Source: Archivesica marissinica (lineage: Eukaryota > Mollusca > Bivalvia > Venerida > Vesicomyidae). From it: 64,000 bases of DNA. The position numbers and the translations under genes were made by a program. This document shows, piece by piece, positions 56,900-64,000 of the stretch. The notes beneath the pieces were generated by a model that saw only the letters and a program-made list of their open reading frames with translations, ran no database searches and had not been told where the DNA came from. The stretch is from assembly GCA_014843695.1 (NCBI GenBank), contig CM026404.1:55283018-55347017 (forward strand). Reading direction: 5' to 3'. The stretch's first letter is position 1. Each line of letters starts with the position of its first letter.

Positions 56900-57215
56900 T
56901 AGCTTGTGAAGAGTCGTCTATATATTTTGCCTGGTCAGTCAAATAAATATATTTTAACACCTAGACCAGTTTTCTGGCCTGGAGGTTATAAAACATTTCC
57001 CCAATCTCAAAACTCAGTCTCAATCATTTGATTGGTTCAGCTGACAGTCACATTCAGAATTAACCAATACGATCACTTGAGCTTGAGTTTGAGATCTGAG
57101 AAAAGTTTTATAACCTCGGGCCAATTAATTGGGCCGTATTGAGTTTCTGATAATATCAACTGTCATTTTGCCAGAAATTAAAAAGTGAGAATTCGACATA
57201 CTGGAACCCAGGCTA
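56900..57215. mobile_element. MITE M1, copy 3, with nested MITE
   Basis: Begins TAGCTTGTG, ends CCCAGGCTA; flanks GCGTTTAGG (56891-56899) and GCTTTTATG (57216-57224) match 7 of 9. Colinear with 4946-5099 except for a ~155-bp insertion at about 56969-57123. Confidence 0.75.
56969..57123. mobile_element. Palindromic MITE nested in M1
   Basis: Inverted ends GGCCTGGAGGTTATAAAAC (56976) and GTTTTATAACCTCGGGCC (57105-57122), with further internal complementarity (TGATTGGTT and AACCAAT). A 3-bp CCA repeat may be the target duplication. Confidence 0.65.
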
Positions 57216-57320
57216 GCTTTTATGGTATTTATCATTAGGGTCTAATTGGCCCTAATATTAATTAGTTAATTTTAGAAACAACCATACAGGATCTATTATA
57301 TTTTTTATATTTTTATGTAG

Positions 57321-57424
57321 TGCCGATCGTCAGACGTATGGGATGTATGGCTCTAAACGACCGCTGACAGAAACCAGATTACTGGCGGACCTAAACCGCA
57401 GGATAACCAGACATTTAGCAGCAG
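57321..57424 (+). CDS. Coiled-coil gene, exon 16
   Basis: Acceptor TTTTTATGTAG, donor GTAAAT, 104 nt. The first base completes Arg; the peptide is ADRQTYGMYGSKRPLTETRL then LADLNRRITRHLAA, and the last base starts an Ala codon finished by the terminal exon. Basic and Tyr/Gly-containing. Confidence 0.8.
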
Positions 57425-57582
57425 GTAAATTATAGTAGAATGTAATGTATGACCCTGGCTATTTGCATGTGACCTTGGTGAATAACTTCAACATCTATCT
57501 ATCTGATCACATGACTGTTGCAAGTGTTGCACGATTGTACTAAGATATAGGCTACGATCAATGTGTCCAATATAACATAGCG

Positions 57583-58142
57583 ACCAGGGGCGTAGTCTGG
57601 CAAACAACAACAACACCAGGGGCGTAGTCTGGGCTGGATATATGCATAGGCATACATAGCGAGTCCAGGGGCGTAGTCTGGGCTGGATATATGCATAGGC
57701 ATACATAGCGAGTCCAGGGGCGTAGTCTGGGCTGGATATATGCATAGGCATACATAGCGAGTCCAGGGGCGTAGTCTGGGCTGGATATATGCATAGGCAT
57801 ACATAGCGAGTCCAGGGGCGTAGTCTGGGCTGGATATATGCATAGGCATACATAGCGAGTCCAGGGGCGTAGTCTGGGCTGGATATATGCATAGGCATAC
57901 ATAGCGAGTCCAGGGGCGTAGTCTGGGCTGGATATATGCATAGGCATACATAGCGAGTCCAGGGGCGTAGTCTGGGCTGGATATATGCATAGGCATACAT
58001 AGCGAGTCCAGGGGCGTAGTCTGGGCTGGATATATGCATAGGCATACATAGCGAGTCCAGGGGCGTAGTCTGGGCTGGATATATGCATAGGCATACATAG
58101 CGAGTCCAGGGGCGTAGTCTGGGCTGGATATATGCATAGGCA
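57583..58142. repeat. 49-bp minisatellite, about 11 copies
   Basis: Unit AGGGGCGTAGTCTGGGCTGG ATATATGCATAGGCATACAT AGCGAGTCC, almost identical between units. 49 is 3n+1 with no minus-strand stops, so three overlapping open frames arise; rejected as genes. Confidence 0.97.
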
Positions 58143-58749
58143 CTATTAGTATAAGAGGTCCGGTGGTATCCCCCTGGAAAAAAGTATATATCACCGCAGC
58201 TGTATTCTGAGGCGTTCTATAACATATTTTGGCGAGCAATAAGGTTTATATTTGTGAAAATCTTTTATCAATTAAAAAGTAATGAAATATCTTCCTATTG
58301 GTTCGCTGCACTTCCATCTATCTATATGTACCCTACTTTTTTTTCCATATTTCGCATTTTCATATTTTCGATTTTTGAAGAATGTGTGTAGGCGTGCGCC
58401 TACACTGCCTATGTGCAGCTACGCCCCTGTCGATTGGTTCTGAATGTATTGGTTCTCCGTGATTGTTAGTAGAAAAAGTCCATGAAAACAAATAAAATGA
58501 AATAAAACGTATAACTAATTATTCAGTGCTAGAATGCTTCGGTCGGCAAACAGTTGGGACGGGCCGTAACTAATGCTGCTAGGACGTGTGGCTCGACCCG
58601 TTTGCCTTTCTTTAATTTGTCTCGTTTTGTATTTACATGTAGAACGAATCGAGCAATAAGATATGAAAGCAAACATGTTTATATAGCACACACGGAGTCA
58701 CTGCACTGGATGTCTCGATAATAACGCAACTCAGTCATTACATATATAG
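58143..58749. other. Last intron, unassigned
   Basis: No coding similarity. Includes CAGCTACGCCCCTG near 58420 and a segment near 58550-58640 (GGGCCGTAACTAATGCTGC, CGTGTGGCTCGACCCGTTTG) that may be a distant relative of repeat R. Confidence 0.4.
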
Positions 58750-58983
58750 TGGAAGTCGTGATAGCGCAGTGGATGTGCATTCGCTTCAGGTGCGAAAGGT
58801 CCGGAGTTCAAGCTCCGCTGGAGCCGTTACGATTGTGCCCTTAGGCAAGGCATTTAAATTCCACGTTGCCTCTTCTTTCTCCCTCGTGGCGATGGATTCC
58901 ATCAGGAATGAGGTCTCGAGAGTGATTAATATAAGTTATAAGAACTTGTTTCGCAATCGAGCTAAAATAAATTTATATAAAAA
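58750..58983 (+). mobile_element. SINE-A, full length
   Basis: GGAAGTCGTGATAGCGCAGT (A box), GAGTTCAAGCTCC (B box) and a complete body and tail to AAATTTATATAAAA. It lies 140 bp before the terminal exon. Confidence 0.93.
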
Positions 58984-59122
58984 ACTACATACATGTACAT
59001 TGACATACTTGACCATGACCCTTTCAAGGTCAAATTCCTGTCAGCCGAGCGATAGCACCTGTTGACAGTCCTGTGGTATTGTATTATGCTCTCTGACGGT
59101 TAATCTTTATTTGTGTTTTCAG

Positions 59123-59196
59123 CACCATGTGACCAACTCTGTACACAGATAAGAGGTGACGACAACGACGATTTAAAGAGGAACTATTTTCTGTGA
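59123..59196 (+). CDS. Coiled-coil gene, terminal exon with stop
   Basis: Acceptor TTGTGTTTTCAG. Two bases complete Ala, then PCDQLCTQIRGDDNDDLKRN YFL and TGA at 59194-59196. Acidic C-terminus with two Cys. Phase agrees with exon 16 and a poly(A) signal follows 21 bp later, which supports this as the true 3' end. Confidence 0.8.
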
Positions 59197-59217
59197 TTTT
59201 TTAAACTTATTGTTCTC

Positions 59218-59223
59218 AATAAA
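59218..59223 (+). terminator. Polyadenylation signal AATAAA
   Basis: AATAAA 21 bp after the stop codon, followed by a GT/T-rich stretch (TAATTGTTGTTTTCTTAATA). This implies a very short 3' UTR. Confidence 0.65.
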
Positions 59224-59919
59224 ATTTTGGCATAAACTTTATTAATTGTTGTTTTCTTAATATGTGTTTGATGGAGACAGATAGCTTTTGATAGTGTTTA
59301 CTACAGTCAATTTACAGAACAGAACAGAACAGAACATATTGTTTATTAGACTTAAGCATTACAGAGCTCATCATCATAATAATACATATACAATTTGCAT
59401 GCAATGAAAAATAATAGTGATAAATATATGAAGAGTGTTTAACTGATGGTAGATATACATGTTGATTAAAATGTTTCCAATGTGAGAGTGTTATGAGAGA
59501 TACTAGATAGCAATTATCTCAGCATCTCTATTTGAATTCAATTTTATGTAGCGCAAATTAAATTGAATTTTTTATCAAATTGTGTTGTACATCTTGTGGT
59601 GTACTTGGCACAGCGTGTTAGGTAGCTGTATAAAATGTTTAATTCCTTAATTATAATAGCATGTACGACGTGTGAGATACAAACTTACAAAGTATATATT
59701 TACATATATTGTACAGTATTTATGTTTATGTTAAATGGTATGTGTGTTAAATATAAAGAAAGATGAGAATGTGTGAGTAGTATGTTTAGTATTATCTTTG
59801 TTTGAATAAATGCATGTATCTATTATAGTATATTAACCATGTGTCATGAAAGTTGGTGGGTGTTTAATAATGTCTGTTTAATGTGTTGTCTCTAATCTTA
59901 AAACCTTATATATATATTT
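59224..59919. other. Downstream intergenic DNA
   Basis: AT-rich with a short (AACAG)n run near 59316. No gene or repeat family recognised. Confidence 0.5.
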
Positions 59920-60141
59920 GTGGAAGTCGTGATAGTGCAGTGGATGCGCGTTTGCTTCAGGTGCGAAAGGTCCGGAGTTCGAGCCCCGCTGGAGCCGTTA
60001 CGATAGGCATTTAAATTCCACGTTGCCTCTTCTCTCTCCCTCATGGCGATGGATTCCATCAGGAATGAGGTCTCGAGAGTGATTAATATAAGTTATAAGA
60101 ACTTGCTTCGCAATCGAGCTAAAATAAATTTGTATTAACTA
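59920..60141 (+). mobile_element. SINE-A with an 18-bp internal deletion
   Basis: GGAAGTCGTGATAGTGCAGT through GAGTTCGAGCCCC; the TGTGCCCTTAGGCAAGG part is reduced (TTACGATAGGCATTTAAATT). Tail intact. Confidence 0.92.
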
Positions 60142-60242
60142 ACCTTTTATACAAAATAGTGCAAGCTTGTTCAATAAGACCTTTAGCAATACTATTACAT
60201 GTGCGATGCGTTATTTGGATGCAAGCGTAGGCCTACACGAGG

Positions 60243-60398
60243 CTATTTGTGATGGAGGAAACCGGAGTACCCGTATAGCACATATGTGTCCGATCTAGCA
60301 ACCACCGTACCATTTCTCATACTTCCCGGTCCGATGATCGAACCCGAGTTGCATCGACGAGACGCGAGCGTGCTAACCACAGTGCTAATCGGACTCCT
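60243..60398 (-). mobile_element. SINE-D, reverse, 3'-truncated
   Basis: GGAGGAAACCGGAGTACCCG, TCCGATGATCGAACCCGAG (B box) and GTGCTAATCGGACTCC. The shared tail is missing. Confidence 0.8.
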
Positions 60399-60427
60399 TG
60401 CGATAGATTGTTGTGGAACTGTAGATT

Positions 60428-60606
60428 AGTATATACACATTTTAGCTCGATTGCGAAACAGGGTCTTACTTATATTAATCACTCTCGAGATCTCATTCCT
60501 GATGGAATTCATCGCCACGAGGGAGAGAGAAGAGGCAACGTGGAATTTAAATGCCTTGTCTAAGGGCACAACCGTAATGGCTCCAGCGGGGCTCGAACTC
60601 CGGATG
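60428..60606 (-). mobile_element. SINE-A, reverse, 5'-truncated
   Basis: CATTTTAGCTCGATTGCGAA to GGGGCTCGAACTCCGGA, then it stops at the edge of the GTGGAACTGTGATTATT array, which has replaced the rest of the head. Confidence 0.88.
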
Positions 60607-63590
60607 TGGAACTGTGATTATTATGTAGCTGTGAATATTGTGGGTTTGTGATTAGTGTGGAACTGTTATTTCTGTGGGTTTGTGATTACTGTGGAACTGT
60701 GATTATTGTGGAACTGTGATTATTGTGGAGCTGTGATTACTGTGGAACTGTGATTATTGTGAAACTGATTATTGTGAAACAATGGTTATTGTGGAACTGT
60801 TATTCGCGTGGAGCTGTGATTATTGTGGAACTGCGATTATTGTGGAGCTGTGATTATTGTGGAACTGTGATTATTGTGGAGCTGTGATTACTGTGGAGCT
60901 GTGATTATTGTGAAACAGATTATTGTGGAACTGAGATTATTGTGGAACTGTGATTACTGTGGAGCTGTGATTATTGTGGAACTGTGATTATTGTGGAGCT
61001 GTGATTACTGTGGAGCTGTGATTATTGTGAAACTGAGATTATTGTGGAGCTGTGATTACTGTGGAACTGTGATTATTGTGGAACTGTGATTATTGTGAAA
61101 CTGAGATTATTGTGGAACTGTGATTACTGTGGAACTGTGATTATTGTGGAACTGTGATTACTGTAGAGCTGTGATTATTGTGGAACTGTGATTATTGTGG
61201 AGCTGTGATTACTGTGGAACTGTGATTACTGTGGAGCTGTGATTATTGTGGAACTGTGATTATTGTGGAGCTGTGATTACTGTGGAGCTGTGATTATTGT
61301 GAAACTGAGATTATTGTGGAGCTGTGATTACTGTGGAACTGTGATTATTGTGGAACTGTGATTATTGTGAAACTGAGATTATTGTGGAACTGTGATTACT
61401 GTGGAACTGTGATTATTGTGGAGCTGTGATTATTGTGAAACTGTGATTAGTGTGGAACTGTTATTTCTGTGGGTTTGTGATTATTGTGAAACTGTGATTA
61501 CTGTGGAACTGTGATTATTGTGGAACTGTGATTATTGTGAAACTGTGATTATTGTGGAACTGTGATTATTGTGGAGCTGTGATTATTGTGAAACTGGATT
61601 ATGTGGTGTGAACTGTGATTATGTGGAACTGTATTTGTGTGTGATTATTGTGAAACTGTGATTATTGTGGAACTGTGATTATTGTGGAGCTGTGATTATT
61701 GTGAAACTGTGATTATTGTGGAACTGTGATTATTGTGAAACTGTGATTATTGTGAAACTGAGATTATTGTGGAACTGTGATTATTGTGGAGCTGTGATTA
61801 TTGTGGAACTGTGATTATTGTGGAACTGTGATTATTGTGAAACTGTGATTATTGTGAAACTGAGATTATTGTGGAACTGTGATTATTGTGGAGCTGTGAT
61901 TATTGTGAAACTGTGATTATTGTGGAACTGTGATTATTGTGGAACTGTGATTATTGTGGAACTGTGATTATTGTGGAGCTGTGATTATTGTGAAACAATG
62001 GTTACTGTGGAACTGTTATTCGCGTGGAACTGTGATTATTGTGGAGCTGTGATTATTGTGGAGCTGTGATTATTGTGGAACTGTGATTATTGTGGAGCTG
62101 TGATTATTGTGGAACTGTGATTATTGTGGAGCTGTGATTATTGTGAAACTGAGATTATTGTGGAACTGTGATTACTGTGGAACTGTGATTATTGTGGAGC
62201 TGTGATTATTGTGAAACTGTGATTAGTGTGGAACTGTTATTTCTGTGGGTTTGTGATTATTGTGAAACTGTGATTATTGTGAAACTGAGATTATTGTGGA
62301 ACTGTGATTATTGTGGAACTGTGATTATTGTGGAACTGTGATTATTGTGGAACTGTGATTATTGTGAAACTGAGATTATTGTGGAACTGTGATTATTGTG
62401 GAGCTGTGATTATTGTGAAACTGTGATTATTGTGGAACTGTGATTATTGTGGAACTGTGATTATTGTGGAGCTGTGATTATTGTGGAGCTGTGATTATTG
62501 TGGAACTGTGATTATCGTGATTATTTTGGACACAATTGTTTTAAACTTTATTAATTTTTGTTTTACAATGATTGCGATTAATATATTATTCACTCTCGGT
62601 GTCGCGGATGAATGCGTATTTGTGGTCATTTGTGTGGGAGGAAACCGGAGTTCCTTTAGAAAACCCACTTATCGGTGGATTATTGTGGAACTGAGATTAT
62701 TGTGGAACTGTGATTATTGTGGAACTGAGATTATTGTGGAACTGAGATTATTGTGGAACTGTGATTATTGTGGAACTGAGATTATTGTGGAACTGAGATT
62801 ATTGTGGAACTGAGATTATTGTGGAACTGTGATTATTGTGGAACTGAGATTATTGTGGAACTGAGATTATTGTGGAACTGAGATTATTCTGGAACTGAGA
62901 TTATTCTGGAACTGCTATTATTGTGGAACTGAGATTATTGTTGAGCTGTGATTATTGTGGAGCTGTGATTATTGTGGAACTGTGATTATCGTGATTATTT
63001 TGGACACAATTGTTTTAAACTTTATTAATTTTTGTTTTACAATGATTGCGATTAATATATTATTCACTCTCGTTGTCGCGGATGAATGCGTATTTGTGGT
63101 CATTTGTGTGGGAGGAAACCGGAGTTCCTTTAGAAAACCCACTTATCGGTGGATTATTGTGGAACTGAGATTATTGTGGAACTGTGATTATTGTGGAACT
63201 GAGATTATTGTGGAACTGAGATTATTGTGGAACTGTGATTATTGTGGAACTGAGATTATTGTGGAACTGAGATTATTGTGGAACTGAGATTATTGTGGAA
63301 CTGTGATTATTGTGGAACTGAGATTATTGTGGAACTGAGATTATTGTGGAACTGAGATTATTCTGGAACTGAGATTATTCTGGAACTGCTATTATTGTGG
63401 AACTGAGATTATTGTTGAGCTGTGATTATTGTGCAACTGATATTGTTGTGGAGCTGTGATTATTGTGCAACTGATATTGTTGTGGAGCTGTGATTATTCT
63501 GGAACTGATATTGTTGTGGAGCTGTGATTATTCTGGAACTGATATTGTTGTGGAACTGTGATTATTCTGGAACTGAGATTATTGTGAAAT
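60607..63590. repeat. 17-bp array GTGGAACTGTGATTATT, ~3 kb
   Basis: Units GTGGAACTGTGATTATT with variants GAGCTG, GAAACTG and ACTGAGATTATT, in domains (mostly TGTG before 62660, mostly GAGA after). SINE-D pieces are embedded at about 62540-62675 and 63014-63149. Open frames are repeat artefacts. Confidence 0.95.
62467..63414. repeat. 474-bp higher-order duplication inside the array
   Basis: Two adjacent 474-bp blocks, each with array units plus a reverse SINE-D fragment (GATTGCGATTAATATATTAT, GTGGTCATTTGTGTGGGAGG). They are nearly identical; one visible difference is CTCTCGGTGTCG versus CTCTCGTTGTCG. Confidence 0.9.
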
Positions 63591-64000
63591 TATTAAACCT
63601 ATATTTGGATATCCCCTATTTGATCCCTCGGGTTTTCTACCCTAAGCGTCTGGTAAGCTATACCGTGCTTAATGAAAGTAATCAACCCCCCTCTAGAGGA
63701 GGTATAGCTTACCTTAGTTGCCGGCTAGTTCTTTGTTCAGTGTAGTATCCAGGAATTTTACAAGTTTTATGTTCATTGAACTTAGTTTCCTGGATACATA
63801 TAATTTCTATGTGGGGGTTGATATCTAGGATTTATTTAAATTTCTGTAAATCTGTAGCCAGTCAGTCATTGAGCGCTAAAATATATTATATTGATTTTTT
63901 ATTCATATTGTAGATTGACAGACAAACGCATGGCTTTCTTGGTTTTCATAGGAGACAATGGTCTTGCAAGACCTGTCTCCCTATGCTGTATCGTTTTGGT
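63591..64000. other. Structured unique DNA with nested inverted repeats
   Basis: Inverted pairs GGTAAGCTATACC / GGTATAGCTTACC (63652-63664, 63701-63713), GTATCCAGGAA / TTCCTGGATAC (63745-63755, 63787-63797) and ATCAACCCCC / GGGGGTTGAT (63681-63690, 63813-63822). No ORF of note. Confidence 0.6.

Noticed and set aside
57488..58239. Three overlapping minus-strand open frames of 178-246 codons
   Set aside because: The 49-bp unit lacks minus-strand stops and is 3n+1, so any frame reads through. No start context, splice site or similarity.

Overview
This is animal nuclear DNA: GT-AG introns, very low gene density, abundant tRNA-derived SINEs, LINE fragments, MITEs, a Crypton-like tyrosine recombinase and many minisatellites. 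The repeat style suggests a marine invertebrate, perhaps a mollusc or another lophotrochozoan, but nothing seen fixes the species.

The backbone is one large plus-strand gene that I assembled exon by exon from splice sites and reading phase. It has a possible first exon at 4887, exons at 10239, 14980 and 17727, five tandem exon pairs between 23476 and 51500, and three C-terminal exons at 56536, 57321 and 59123. It ends at a stop codon at 59194-59196 with AATAAA at 59218. Each pair is a 120-bp exon 'A' and a 216-bp exon 'B' (198 bp in the last pair). Every boundary in this section is phase 0, so each pair adds 112 residues of predicted coiled coil. The product is about 778 residues and I do not recognise the family.

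The introns were duplicated along with the exons. Each A-to-B intron carries the same seed sequence, and in two of them it has grown into a large array: a 33-bp satellite at 24056-26695 and a 68-bp array at 47340-49590. Introns after B share an old SINE relic. About 7.3 kb around exon B1 appears twice, on either side of exactly 1000 Ns (31915-32914), at well under 1% divergence. Retained haplotypes are at least as likely an explanation as a real duplication.

Other content by region. 1-4.5 kb: minisatellites and SINEs. 4.5-10 kb: candidate promoter, a 94-bp array, a LINE 3' end, and a decayed copy of the promoter. 10-18 kb: exons 2-4, a young 5'-truncated LINE between identical 91-bp direct repeats, and many SINEs. 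18-23 kb: a near-perfect fold-back element and an antisense, frame-broken Crypton-like gene. 23-51.5 kb: the amplified exon pairs. 52-59 kb: a decayed LINE, three minisatellites and the gene's 3' end. 59-64 kb: SINEs and a 3-kb simple array. I named the SINE families A to F locally for cross-reference.
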